DNA of 64,000 bases from Streptomyces noursei (lineage in GTDB: Bacteria; Actinomycetota; Actinomycetes; Streptomycetales; Streptomycetaceae): NCBI RefSeq assembly GCF_016917755.1, contig NZ_CP070326.1, forward strand, positions 3,472,001 to 3,536,000, in the 5' to 3' direction. The notes beneath the pieces were generated by a model. The model was given only the letters and a program-made list of their open reading frames with translations, was not told where the DNA came from and did no database searches. Each line of letters opens with the position of its first letter. Position 1 is the first letter of the stretch. Shown in pieces: positions 27,604 through 35,940 of this stretch. Both the position numbers and the translations under genes were made by a program.

Positions 27604-27660
27604 GCCGGGCGTCATACCGTGGTACGGGGCCGAAGCCCGCACCACGGTATGACGCCCGGC
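27604..27660. repeat. Perfect 20-bp inverted repeat containing GTCATACCGTGGT
   Basis: GCCGGGCGTCATACCGTGGT (27604-27623) is repeated in exact inverse at 27641-27660, separated by 17 bp that itself contains GGGC-CGAA-GCCC. It lies 48 bp after the SHOCT gene and 31 bp before the histidine kinase start. It could be a terminator, but the GTCATACCGTG core recurs twice upstream of the DUF4097 lipoprotein gene (43898 and 43923). A shared regulator site is therefore also plausible. Confidence 0.8.
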
Positions 27661-27690
27661 CGCGTGCGGTCCGCTTACATTGATCCCGCG

Positions 27691-29106
27691 ATGTCCAAAC
27701 GATCTCTCCTCTCCGAAGACGGGCCGACCGGCGGCGACGGGCGCCGGCCGACCCGCGAGTCCGCGCTGCGCGTCGCCCGCCGGGTGGCCGGGGCCGCGCG
27801 GCCCGCGCTGCGGGTGCTCGCCACCGAGCTCGGCACCCCGAACCGCCCCGGCACCCCGCTGTTCGGCAACGTCCAGCGCCGCTGGGTGCGCAACCTGCCG
27901 TACGCGGTGGCGTTCGCGTTCGCGGTGTCCCTGCTGCCGTCGGGGGTCAATGTCCTCCACAACGACTACGGCATGGCCGGCAGCCTCGCCGGCGCGCTGG
28001 CGACCGCGCAGAGCGTGCCGCTGCTGCTCGCGGTGACCCGGCCGCTGCAGGCGTGGTGGGTGATGTTCGGGGCGAACGTCGTGTGCGCGGTGGTGCTGAC
28101 CGGCGTCGACGGTGTCGCGGGCCGCCCGTGGCCGTGGCCGCCCACGGTGATCGTCGGCTATCTCGCGCTGATGCTGGCGCTGTCGGTGCGCGAGCGGCGG
28201 CGCACCCTGATCGCGGTCTGGCTCACGACCGGGGTGACGGGGATCCTCTTCGAGACGGTCGCACCCGACCGCAGCGAGAGCTCCTGGGTGCTGATGTTCG
28301 TGCTGTCCGGCGTGGTGCTGCTGCTCGGCGCCGCCCTGCGGGAACGGGGCGACGCCCAGCGGAAGTTGCTGGAGCAGGAGACCATCAGCGAAGCCGAGCG
28401 GGCCCGCCGCACCCTGCTGGAGGAGCGCGCCCGCATCGCCCGCGAACTGCACGACGTCGTCGCCCACCACATGTCGGTGATCACGGTCCAGGCCGACAGC
28501 GCTCCGTACCGCATCAGCGGGATACCCCGGGAGGCCCAGGAGGAGTTCGGGGCGATCGCGGCGAGCGCCCGCGAGTCGCTGGCCGAGATGCGCCGTCTGC
28601 TCGGGGTGCTGCGCAGCGAGGAGACCGAGCGGCAGGACGCCCCGGAGAAGGCCCCGCAGCCCGGGATCGGCCAGCTGCCGAAGCTGGTCGAGGCGACCGT
28701 ACGGGCCGGTGTGCCGGTCGAGTTGGCGCTGCCCGAGGAGCCGGTGGCGCTCGAACCGGCGGTGGACCTGTCGGCGTACCGCATCGTCCAGGAGGCGCTG
28801 GCCAATGTGGTGCGGCACGCTCCGGGCGCATCGACCCGGGTGTCGGTGACGGTGACCGCCGACCGCGCGCGGCTGACGGTGCTGGTGGTCAACGAACCTC
28901 CCGCCCCGCCGGTGACCGCGCCGCTGGAGACCAGCGGCACCGGGCACGGCCTGGTGGGAATGCGGGAGCGGGTGCGCCTGGTGGATGGCACGCTGGACAC
29001 CGGCCCACTGCCCGACGGCGGCTTCCGGGTCGCCGCCCAACTCCCGCTCTCCGCACCGCGCACCCCGCCCGACCCCCTCTCCACGAAGGACTCCGACGCA
29101 CCATGA
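27691..29106 (+). CDS. NarL-type sensor histidine kinase
   Basis: 471 residues. After a 65-residue cytoplasmic N-terminus come about five hydrophobic segments (roughly 70-210), typical of 5TM/7TM-like kinases in actinobacteria. The HisKA_3 dimerisation motif ARELHDVVAHHMSVI gives phospho-acceptor His254. The ATPase domain has a conserved Asn region (VQEALANVVRHA) and the G box GHGLVGMRERV. It overlaps the response regulator by four bases (ATGA), so the two are co-translated. A TACATT hexamer lies nine bases from the ATG. The signal is unknown; the short extracytoplasmic loops suggest membrane or lipid sensing. Confidence 0.93.
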   Translation: MSKRSLLSEDGPTGGDGRRPTRESALRVARRVAGAARPALRVLATELGTPNRPGTPLFGNVQRRWVRNLPYAVAFAFAVSLLPSGVNVLHNDYGMAGSLAGALATAQSVPLLLAVTRPLQAWWVMFGANVVCAVVLTGVDGVAGRPWPWPPTVIVGYLALMLALSVRERRRTLIAVWLTTGVTGILFETVAPDRSESSWVLMFVLSGVVLLLGAALRERGDAQRKLLEQETISEAERARRTLLEERARIARELHDVVAHHMSVITVQADSAPYRISGIPREAQEEFGAIAASARESLAEMRRLLGVLRSEETERQDAPEKAPQPGIGQLPKLVEATVRAGVPVELALPEEPVALEPAVDLSAYRIVQEALANVVRHAPGASTRVSVTVTADRARLTVLVVNEPPAPPVTAPLETSGTGHGLVGMRERVRLVDGTLDTGPLPDGGFRVAAQLPLSAPRTPPDPLSTKDSDAP

Positions 29107-29783
29107 CGACCCGCGTGATCATCGTCGACGACCAGGCCATGGTGCGGGCGGGTTTCGCCGCGCTGCTCGCCGCGCAGAGCGACATCGACGTGGTGGGCGA
29201 CGCTGCGGACGGCGCCGAGGGCGTCCGGCTGAGCCGGCAGGTGCACCCCGATGTGGTGCTGATGGACGTCCGGATGCCGGAGATGGACGGGCTGGAGGCG
29301 GCCCGTCAGCTGCTCCACCCGCCGATCGGGGTCACCCACCGCCCGAAGGTGCTGATGCTGACCACGTTCGACGTCGACGACTACGTCTACGAGGCACTGC
29401 GGGCGGGCGCGTCCGGTTTCCTGCTCAAGGACGCGCCGCCGGCCGACCTGATCTCCGCGGTCCGGGTGGTGGCGGCCGGGGAGGCGCTGCTCGCGCCGTC
29501 GGTGACCCGCCGGCTGATCGCCGACTTCGCCCGCCAGCGGCCGGCGCCCCGTACGGACCGCACCGCGCTGCGGCTCAACGGCCTCACCCCGCGCGAGACG
29601 GAGGTGCTGGAGCTGATCGCCCGCGGTCTGTCCAATCAGGAGATCGCCGAGCGGCTGATCCTCGCCGAGCAGACCGTGAAGACCCATATCGGCCGGGTGC
29701 TGGCCAAGTTGGAGCTGCGCGACCGCGCCCAGGCGGTGATCTTCGCCTATGAGTCGGGGCTGGTCTCGCCCGGCGAGCGGTGA
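29103..29783 (+). CDS. NarL/LuxR-type response regulator
   Basis: 226 residues. The receiver domain (1-120) has DD at 9-10, phospho-acceptor Asp55 (VVLMDVRMPEMDG), a Thr in LMLTTFDVDDYV and Lys in FLLKDAPPADL. The output domain is a LuxR helix-turn-helix (about 165-225; LTPRETEVLELIARGLSNQEIAERL, then TVKTHIGRVLAKL). It is co-translated with the histidine kinase. Likely targets are its own promoter region (the inverted repeat at 27604) and perhaps the DUF1023-acyltransferase pair just downstream. Confidence 0.94.
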   Translation: MTTRVIIVDDQAMVRAGFAALLAAQSDIDVVGDAADGAEGVRLSRQVHPDVVLMDVRMPEMDGLEAARQLLHPPIGVTHRPKVLMLTTFDVDDYVYEALRAGASGFLLKDAPPADLISAVRVVAAGEALLAPSVTRRLIADFARQRPAPRTDRTALRLNGLTPRETEVLELIARGLSNQEIAERLILAEQTVKTHIGRVLAKLELRDRAQAVIFAYESGLVSPGER

Positions 29784-29900
29784 GCGGATACCGCTGTTTC
29801 GGGTTGTCCCCACCCGGTCTTCGGGATAGCCCCACCACCCCTGAGGGGGCAGCCCCCGACTCCTCCTCCCGGGGTACGACCGCCCGTCGGGACCCCCTAC

Positions 29901-29946
29901 CCCGGTATCACCCGGGAGTTGGCTCCGCGGTGTGACGCCGCGTCAC
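29901..29946 (+). promoter_or_regulatory. Palindromic site upstream of second DUF1023 gene
   Basis: GTGACGC-C-GCGTCAC (29932-29946) is a perfect 7-bp-arm palindrome 55 bp before the ATG at 30002. Just upstream, CGGTATCAC (29903-29911) differs by one base from the CGGTATGAC half of the inverted repeat before the kinase gene. Both could bind the neighbouring NarL-type regulator; this is inferred from position only. Confidence 0.45.
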
Positions 29947-30001
29947 GCAGCGGCTTTCTACCTTTCCCTCCGCCACACCGCTGGAAGAGGGAGAGACCAC
30001 C

Positions 30002-31168
30002 ATGACCGTGCTGCGGAACGCCGCCCGACGCGGCAAGCGGACGCTCGCCGCCGCCGTCCTCGCGCTGGCCGTCGTCGCGGGGACCGGCGGCTGGGCGGCC
30101 GGTTCCGCGCAGACCGCGGTCACCGGCCCGGCCCCCGGCGCCGCCGCCTGGCGCGCCGACCACTCGCTCGGGGTGCGCCTGCCGGACCCGGCGAGCGCCT
30201 CCCCCGCCGACGTCGCCCGGTTCTTCGCCGGCCTGACCGACGCCCAGCGGCAGGCGCTCGCCGCCCGGCACCCGCTGACCGTCGGCAACCTCGACGGCGC
30301 GCCGGTCGCCCTGCGCTACGAGGCCAACGCCCGCGCCCTGCGCGCGGAACGGGACCGCGAGCTGGCCCGCGCCACCGACCCGGCGGGCACCCTCCAGGAC
30401 CACCGGCAGGCCAGGAAGACGGCCGAGCACTACACCGCGCTGCTCGCGCCCGGCCGCCGGATCCTCGCCTTCGACCCGCGCGGACGCGGCCAAGTGGCAG
30501 AAGTGCACGGCGACTTGGCGACCGCGCAGCGCGTCGCGGTGATCGTGCCGGGCTCGGACATCGACCTGACCACGTTCGACCGCGCCACCGACCCGTACGG
30601 CACGCCGACCGGGATGGCCACCTCGCTGCGCCGGCAGATGGCCGCCGAGGCGCCCGGCGTGCGGACGGCGGTGATCGCCTGGGTCGGGTACACCACCCCG
30701 GTCGGCCTCGGCCCGGACGCCGTCACCGGCCGGCTGGCCGAGGCCGGCGCGCCCCGGCTGACCCGCTTCCTGGCCGGCCTGGCCGCCACCGGGACCCCCG
30801 CCCCGGCCGTGCTGTGCCACAGCTACGGGTCGGTGGTCTGCGGACTGGCCGTCCCGCACACCGGCCGCGGCCAGCTCGCCGACCTCATCGTCTTCGGCTC
30901 CCCCGGGATGCGCCGGGACAGCACCGCGGAGCTGCACACCACGGCCCGGGTCTGGGCGGCGCGGGACGCCTCGGACTGGATCGGCGACGTCCCGAACGTC
31001 GAGCTGTTCGGCCTGGGGCACGGCACGGACCCGACCGATCCGGCGTTCGGCGCCCGCCGGGTGCCAGCCGAGCGGGCCCAGGGCCACACCGGCTACCTCG
31101 CCCCCGGCACCGACTCCCTCCGCAACTTCGCCGCGATCGCGCTGGGGCGCTGCGCCGACGTGCGCTAG
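30002..31168 (+). CDS. DUF1023 alpha/beta hydrolase, probably secreted (copy 2)
   Basis: 388 residues. The N-terminus has a basic stretch (RNAARRGKR), a hydrophobic core (LAAAVLALAVVAGTGGW) and a plausible AGSAQ/A cleavage region near residue 36. The hydrolase domain parallels copy 1 motif for motif: ILAFDPRGRG, VIVPGSDIDLTTF, nucleophile elbow CHSYGS, GSPGM and GLGHGTDPTDPAFGA. A GGAAGAGGGAGAG ribosome site precedes the ATG. It directly precedes a membrane acyltransferase and follows the two-component system. An extracytoplasmic lipid or ester hydrolase is likely; the substrate is unknown. Confidence 0.86.
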   Translation: MTVLRNAARRGKRTLAAAVLALAVVAGTGGWAAGSAQTAVTGPAPGAAAWRADHSLGVRLPDPASASPADVARFFAGLTDAQRQALAARHPLTVGNLDGAPVALRYEANARALRAERDRELARATDPAGTLQDHRQARKTAEHYTALLAPGRRILAFDPRGRGQVAEVHGDLATAQRVAVIVPGSDIDLTTFDRATDPYGTPTGMATSLRRQMAAEAPGVRTAVIAWVGYTTPVGLGPDAVTGRLAEAGAPRLTRFLAGLAATGTPAPAVLCHSYGSVVCGLAVPHTGRGQLADLIVFGSPGMRRDSTAELHTTARVWAARDASDWIGDVPNVELFGLGHGTDPTDPAFGARRVPAERAQGHTGYLAPGTDSLRNFAAIALGRCADVR

Positions 31169-31213
31169 GTCGTGTCGTCACCTTCCCGTCGTCGCCCGAA
31201 GGGCCTCCCTCAC

Positions 31214-32536
31214 ATGACCACCAAGAGCCACCCCACTCGCACCAGCCCCACCGCCACCGCGCACCGGCCGCCCGCCGGACGGGCCGCCGGCCCCGCCGCC
31301 CCGGTCCGCGCCCTCCGCGCCGTCCGCGCCAGGGCCGGCGCCGCCGTGCGCACCGTCGACGCCCGCACCCCGGCCGACCGCGACCGGGCCATCGACGGAC
31401 TGCGCGCCCTCGCCCTGCTCGCCGTCCCCACCGGGCACTGGCTGCTCGGCGGCTTCACCCGGGACGCCGACGGCGCGCTGCACAACGCCAGCCCGCTGAC
31501 CGCGCTCGGCTTCCTCGCCCCGGCGAGCTGGCTGCTGCAGATGCTCGGCATCTTCTTCCTGGTGGGCGGCCACGCCTCGGTGCTGTCCCTGCGGCGGACC
31601 GCCGCGCGGGGCGGCTCGACCACCCGGTGGCTGGGCGGCAGGATCGCCCGCCTGGGCCGCCCGGTGCTGGGCGTGACCGCCGTCTGGGCCACGCTGATCC
31701 CGCTGCTGCACGGCCTGGGCGTGCCCACCGCGACGCTGCGCACGGGGGCGACGCTGGTCATCCAACCGCTGTGGTTCGTCGGCATCTACGCGGTGGTCAC
31801 CGCGCTCACCCCGTACTGCGCCGTCGCCGCGCGGCGACTGGGCCTGTGGAGCGCGGCGCCGCTGCTGGCGTCGGTCGCCGCCGTGGACTTCCTGCGCTAC
31901 GGGCCGTTCGCCGCGGCCGTGCCGTCCTGGCTGAGCCTGCTCAACCTGCTGCCCGGCTGGCTGTTCGCCTACCAACTCGGCGTCTGCTGGGGCGAACGGC
32001 GGCTCGGCCGGCGCGCCGCCTGGGGCCTGCTGCTGGGCGGCACCGCGCTGTTCGCCGCGCTGCTGGTGTTCTTCCACTACCCGGCGAGCATGGTGGGCGT
32101 CCCCGGCCAGGACCGCACCAACTCCCATCCGCCGTCGCTGCTGGTCCTGGCACTGGCCGCGGCCCAGTCCGGGGCGGCGGTGCTGCTCCGGGACAAGCTG
32201 GCCGGGCTGCTGCGGCGGCCCGCCCTGTGGGCGCCGGTGGTCGTGATCAACCTGTCCGCGATGACGATCCTGTGCTGGCACCAGACGGCGATGTTCGCGG
32301 CGGCCGTGCCGGCGTCGATCGTGGGCGCCGTACCGGGTCTGACCACCGTGCCGGACGCGGTCGTCTGGATCCCGGAGCGGCTGGCCTGGATGCCGGTCCT
32401 CGCCGTCCTGCTGGTCCTCATCGGGGCGGTCACCCGCCGCTTCGAGGCGCCCTGGGCGGGCGTCGGGCGGACCCTGCGGACGAGTGCCGCGGTACTGGCG
32501 GCGGCCTTCGCGGTGTTCGCGCTGGGCTATGCGTAG
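31214..32536 (+). CDS. Acyltransferase-3 family integral membrane protein
   Basis: 440 residues. The ATG at 31214 follows GAAGGG; upstream in-frame codons are less likely. After a Pro/Ala-rich N-terminus of about 60 residues, the family signature DRAIDGLRALALLAVPTGHW begins the first of about ten membrane helices. The conserved Arg is in DGLRAL and a His follows in the first helix; FFLVGGHASVLSL is typical of this branch. These enzymes acylate sugars, peptides or lipids on the outer face of the membrane. It lies 45 bp after the DUF1023 gene, so a matched pair (acyl transfer and ester hydrolysis) is possible. Confidence 0.88.
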   Translation: MTTKSHPTRTSPTATAHRPPAGRAAGPAAPVRALRAVRARAGAAVRTVDARTPADRDRAIDGLRALALLAVPTGHWLLGGFTRDADGALHNASPLTALGFLAPASWLLQMLGIFFLVGGHASVLSLRRTAARGGSTTRWLGGRIARLGRPVLGVTAVWATLIPLLHGLGVPTATLRTGATLVIQPLWFVGIYAVVTALTPYCAVAARRLGLWSAAPLLASVAAVDFLRYGPFAAAVPSWLSLLNLLPGWLFAYQLGVCWGERRLGRRAAWGLLLGGTALFAALLVFFHYPASMVGVPGQDRTNSHPPSLLVLALAAAQSGAAVLLRDKLAGLLRRPALWAPVVVINLSAMTILCWHQTAMFAAAVPASIVGAVPGLTTVPDAVVWIPERLAWMPVLAVLLVLIGAVTRRFEAPWAGVGRTLRTSAAVLAAAFAVFALGYA

Positions 32537-32544
32537 CCGGTGCG

Positions 32545-32589
32545 GGCGCCGGGGCGCCACGGCGGGTGGACGACACCTGCCCCGGCGCC
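32545..32589. terminator. Hairpin between convergent acyltransferase and aldo/keto reductase genes
   Basis: GGCGCCGGGGC (32545-32555) pairs with GCCCCGGCGCC (32579-32589) around a 23-base loop, nine bases after the acyltransferase stop. Confidence 0.6.
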
Positions 32590-32614
32590 CCGCGACGCAT
32601 CCGCCGGCCGGCGG

Positions 32615-33637
32615 CTACTCCCGTCCGGCCGAGGTGAACCGCATGTCGGCGTAGCGGTCGCCGGCCACCTTGCCCGCGATCGGCTCCAGCAGCGCCAGTT
32701 GCTCCGCGGTCAGCCGGATCCGGGTCGCGCCGACGTTCTCCTCGACCCGGCCGCGCCTGCGGGTGCCGGGGATCGGGACGACCGCCAGCCCGCGCGCGTC
32801 GGCCTGCTGCTGCACCCAGGCGAGCGCGATCTGGCCGAGCGTCGCGCCGTGTGCGTCGGCGACCGTGCGGACCGGCTCCAGGAGAGCCGCGTTGGCCGCC
32901 GCGTTGTCGCCGGTGAAGCGGGGCTGCTGGCGGCGGAAGTCGTCGGCGGCCAGCTCCTTGTCGGCGTGGACGAAGGAGCCGGTCAGGAAGCCGCGGCCGA
33001 GCGGCGAGTACGGGACGAGGGCGACGCCGAGCTCGGCGGCGACCGGGACCACGCCCGACTCGATGTCGCGGCTGAAGAGCGACCACTCGGACTGGACCGC
33101 GGCGATCGGGTGCACGGCCTGGGCGGCGCGGAGCTCGGAACCGGTCACCTCGCTCAGGCCCAGGTACTTCACCTTGCCCTCGGCGACCAGCTCGGCCATC
33201 GCGCCGACCGTCTCCTCGACGGGGACGTCCACGGCGCGGCGGTGCATGTAGTAGAGGTCGATCTGCTCGACGCCGAGGCGCCGGAGGCTGGCCTCGACGG
33301 CCTGGCGGATGTAGGGGCGGTCGTTGCGGATGACGCGCCTGGTGGGGTCCTTCGGGTCCTGGCCCAGCGCGAACTTGGTGGCCAGGACGACCTCGTCGCG
33401 GTGCGCCTGGACGAAGGGGGCGATGAACTTCTCGTTCTCCCCGTCGCCGTAGACGTCGGCGGTGTCGTAGAGCGTGATGCCCAGTTCCAGGGCGCGCTCC
33501 AGGGTGGCCCGCGCCTCGCCGACGTCCTCGGTGGGGCCGTAGGCCCAGCTCATCCCCATGCAGCCCAGGCCCTGGACGCCGACCCGCGGGCCGCCGGTGC
33601 CCAGCTGGACGGTGCCGATCTTCGTGTCGTTCGCCAT
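32615..33637 (-). CDS. Aldo/keto reductase
   Basis: 340 residues, full length for the family. The catalytic tetrad is complete: Asp58 and Tyr63 (YDTADVYGDG), Lys88 (LATKFAL) and His132 (LYYMHRR). The C-terminal NADPH-binding motif VVPIPGTRRRGRVEENV is intact. It is a cytosolic NADPH-dependent TIM-barrel reductase (AKR13/YakC-like), with broad carbonyl substrates in relatives. The MerR-type regulator ends five bases upstream, so the two genes form one operon transcribed from beyond the MerR start. GAGGG precedes its ATG. Confidence 0.93.
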   Translation of the reverse strand: MANDTKIGTVQLGTGGPRVGVQGLGCMGMSWAYGPTEDVGEARATLERALELGITLYDTADVYGDGENEKFIAPFVQAHRDEVVLATKFALGQDPKDPTRRVIRNDRPYIRQAVEASLRRLGVEQIDLYYMHRRAVDVPVEETVGAMAELVAEGKVKYLGLSEVTGSELRAAQAVHPIAAVQSEWSLFSRDIESGVVPVAAELGVALVPYSPLGRGFLTGSFVHADKELAADDFRRQQPRFTGDNAAANAALLEPVRTVADAHGATLGQIALAWVQQQADARGLAVVPIPGTRRRGRVEENVGATRIRLTAEQLALLEPIAGKVAGDRYADMRFTSAGRE

Positions 33638-33642
33638 GGAAT

Positions 33643-34158
33643 TCAGACCCTCTCGGACGCCCGCCGGGCGTCGGCGTAGATATCGATCTTGTAGTCGAGA
33701 ACGTCCAGCGTGCTCTGCAGGTCGGCGATCCGCTGCCGCACGTCCTCACGGTGCCGGGTGAGCAGTTCCTCGCGCTCGGGGAAGGTGCCCTCGCCCTCCC
33801 GCACCAGCTCCGCGTACCGGACCATGTCCGCCACCGGCATGCCGGTCAGCCGCAGCCTGGTGACCAGCTCCAGCCAGTCCAGATCGCGGTTGGTGAAGCG
33901 CCGCTGGCCGGTGTGCGTCCGGTCCACGTGCGGCATCAGGCCGATCCGCTCGTACCAGCGCAGGGTGTGGGCGCTGAGGCCGGTGTGCCCGGCCACCTCG
34001 CTGATCGTGTAGCGGTCCTGGCCGGCCGGCCGCGGGTGGGGGGCGCGCGGGGTCCCGCAGCCCGCGGGCGTGGCCGGCCGCGGCCGGGTGCGCACCACCT
34101 TCGGCAGTCCCTCCACGACCGTGCCGCCGGTCACCGGTTCGCTCTGCGTCACCGTCAT
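33643..34158 (-). CDS. MerR-family transcriptional regulator
   Basis: 171 residues. A 47-residue Pro/Arg-rich N-terminal extension precedes the MerR winged HTH: YTISEVAGHTGLSAHTLRWYE, then IGLMPHVDRTHTGQRRF (about residues 49-92). The C-terminal half is a coiled-coil dimer helix (REDVRQRIADLQSTLDVLDYKI). There are no cysteines after the HTH, so it is not of the metal- or SoxR-type. It is the first gene of an operon with the aldo/keto reductase and is probably its activator, responding to a toxic carbonyl or organic compound. A perfect palindrome lies upstream. Confidence 0.9.
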   Translation of the reverse strand: MTVTQSEPVTGGTVVEGLPKVVRTRPRPATPAGCGTPRAPHPRPAGQDRYTISEVAGHTGLSAHTLRWYERIGLMPHVDRTHTGQRRFTNRDLDWLELVTRLRLTGMPVADMVRYAELVREGEGTFPEREELLTRHREDVRQRIADLQSTLDVLDYKIDIYADARRASERV

Positions 34159-34260
34159 ACCGCGTCTTACCCCCACTCGCTTCCCGGGCACGCGCCCGGG
34201 ATGTCATCGCGCCGCCGGTCGTTCCGCCGGGCGCCTGCCGACTTCCTCAACGCTAGAGAG

Positions 34261-34276
34261 TTGGAGTGCACTCCAA
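34261..34276 (-). promoter_or_regulatory. Probable MerR operator
   Basis: TTGGAGTGCACTCCAA is a perfect 16-bp palindrome 103 bp upstream of the MerR start and in front of the MerR-aldo/keto reductase operon. MerR proteins bind such dyads between promoter elements. The divergent serine hydrolase gene starts 70 bp away on the other side. Confidence 0.7.
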
Positions 34277-34345
34277 GCAAGCACCGGCCGCGGCCGGTCT
34301 TGACCGGAATTTGAAGGCGCAGGGGCACCCCGTAGGCTCGGGACC

Positions 34346-35167
34346 ATGCAGAGCCTGGGGATGATCGAGAACTGGCCGGTGCCCACCGCCGCGGCCGCCG
34401 TCGTACGCGCCGACGGCTCGGTTGCCGGATCGTACGGCCCGCTGGAGCACCGCTTCCCGCTGGCGTCCGTCACCAAGCCGCTGGCCGCCTACGCCGCGCT
34501 GGTCGCCATCGAGGAGGGCGCCGTCGAGCTGGACGAGCCGGCCGGCCCGGAGGGGTCGACGGTCCGTCATCTGCTCGCCCACACCTCGGGCCTGGCGTTC
34601 GACGAGGCGCGCCCGATGGCCGCCCCGGGCTCCCGCCGGATCTACTCCAACGCCGGCTTCGAGGTGCTCGGCGACCACCTCGCCAAGGCCACCGACATCC
34701 CGTTCCCGCAGTATCTGCACGAGGCGGTGCTGGCCCCGCTGGGGATGACGTCGACCGAGCTGGCCGGCTCACCGGCCAAGGACGGCGTCTCCACCGTCGC
34801 GGACCTGAGCCGCTTCGCGGCCGAGCTCCAGGCGCCGCGGCTGCTGGCCTCGGGGACCCTCGCCGAGGCGACGCGGGTGGTCTTCCCGGGCCTGGCCGGG
34901 GTGCTGCCGGGATACGGCCACCAGAAGCCCAACGACTGGGGGCTGGGCTTCGAGATCCGCGACGGGAAGGCGCCGCACTGGACGGGCGCGGCCTCCTCGC
35001 CGGACACGTTCGGACACTTCGGGCAGTCCGGGACGTTCCTGTGGGTGGACCCGGCGGCCGGGGCGGCCTGTGTCGCGCTGACCGACCGGGACTTCGGCCC
35101 GTGGGCCGTCGAGGCGTGGCCGGCGCTGACCGACGCGGTCCTGGCCGAGCTGGCCGGGCAGCGCTGA
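34346..35167 (+). CDS. Beta-lactamase-fold serine hydrolase
   Basis: 273 residues with no signal peptide, so cytosolic. The SxxK motif is SVTK (Ser41, Lys44), the YxN motif is YSN (Tyr100), and HFGQSG near the C-terminus stands in for the KTG box. This is the class C-like/EstB esterase pattern. The protein is short for the family, about 270 against 350-400. TAGGCT (34333-34338) lies seven bases from the ATG with no ribosome site, consistent with a leaderless transcript. It probably hydrolyses an ester or amide; not an antibiotic-resistance enzyme on this evidence. Confidence 0.85.
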   Translation: MQSLGMIENWPVPTAAAAVVRADGSVAGSYGPLEHRFPLASVTKPLAAYAALVAIEEGAVELDEPAGPEGSTVRHLLAHTSGLAFDEARPMAAPGSRRIYSNAGFEVLGDHLAKATDIPFPQYLHEAVLAPLGMTSTELAGSPAKDGVSTVADLSRFAAELQAPRLLASGTLAEATRVVFPGLAGVLPGYGHQKPNDWGLGFEIRDGKAPHWTGAASSPDTFGHFGQSGTFLWVDPAAGAACVALTDRDFGPWAVEAWPALTDAVLAELAGQR

Positions 35168-35210
35168 GTCCCGGCTGCCGACCACCGGTGCCCGGAGCCG
35201 GCGCGCGGAC

Positions 35211-35882
35211 TCACCCGTACACCGGCTCCGTCCCCATCTCCCACACCAGGCACTCGGCCCCCTCCGGCGCCACCAGCTCCAGCCCGTGCTCCTCACCGAT
35301 CCGCGCCGCGTCCCCGGCCACCAGGTGCTCGGCCCCCAGCCGCACCTCGCCCCGTACGACATGGACGTAGACCCGCGCGGCATCCGGGACGGCGGTGCGC
35401 CCGCCCGCCCCGAGGCGGCACACCCGCAGCGCGGCGCCGGCCCGCGGCAGACGGTGGGGCACGCCGTCGGCGACCTCCCGCACCACCTCGTACTCCGGCT
35501 CGCCACCGGGGGCGAGGGGCGTCAGCCACATCTGGACGAAGCGCAGCGGTGCCGTGCCGTCGTTGCGCTCGACGTGCCGGACGCCGCCGGCGGAGCTGAG
35601 CCGCGCCAGGTCGCCGGGGCGTACGGTCGTGGCATGCCCGGTCGAATCGCGGTGGGTCAACTCGCCCTCGACGACCCAGGTGACGATCTCGGTGTCCCGG
35701 TGGGGGTGCTCGTCGAACCCGGCGCCGGGCGCCAGGAGCTCCTCGTTGCAGGCGATCAATGCGCCGAAGCGCAGGTTGTCCGGGTCGAAGTGGGGCCCGA
35801 AGGAGAACGCGTGCCGTGACTCGATCCCGGCGTCCGCGTCGCCGCCCCGATAGCGTTCCTGGCCCCTGCGCACCTGAATCAT
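35211..35882 (-). CDS. Pirin-family protein (bicupin)
   Basis: 223 residues. The N-terminal cupin has the pirin metal motif GFDEHPHRDTEIVTWVVEG with two His and a Glu, and the later His in GGVRHVERND. The second cupin half is degenerate, as is usual. Pirins are Fe-binding; some bacterial ones are quercetinases, while Streptomyces ambofaciens PirA has been linked to beta-oxidation control. ACCGTA (35889-35894) reads TACGGT on the coding strand, six bases before the ATG, so the mRNA may be leaderless. Confidence 0.88.
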   Translation of the reverse strand: MIQVRRGQERYRGGDADAGIESRHAFSFGPHFDPDNLRFGALIACNEELLAPGAGFDEHPHRDTEIVTWVVEGELTHRDSTGHATTVRPGDLARLSSAGGVRHVERNDGTAPLRFVQMWLTPLAPGGEPEYEVVREVADGVPHRLPRAGAALRVCRLGAGGRTAVPDAARVYVHVVRGEVRLGAEHLVAGDAARIGEEHGLELVAPEGAECLVWEMGTEPVYG

Positions 35883-35940
35883 CGGGCCACCGTAGCCCCA
35901 CCGCTCCACCCCCTCATCCCGATAGGGCAGGCTTGGTCCC

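Noticed and set aside
27604..27660. The 20-bp inverted repeat as only a terminator
   Set aside because: No T tract follows, it lies close to the next gene's start, and its core sequence recurs elsewhere upstream of a gene; a regulatory role cannot be dismissed, so I kept it as a repeat rather than a terminator.
34154..34164. GTCATACCGCG at the MerR start as another copy of the shared motif
   Set aside because: It overlaps the start codon region of the MerR gene and matches only nine of eleven core bases, so it may be chance.
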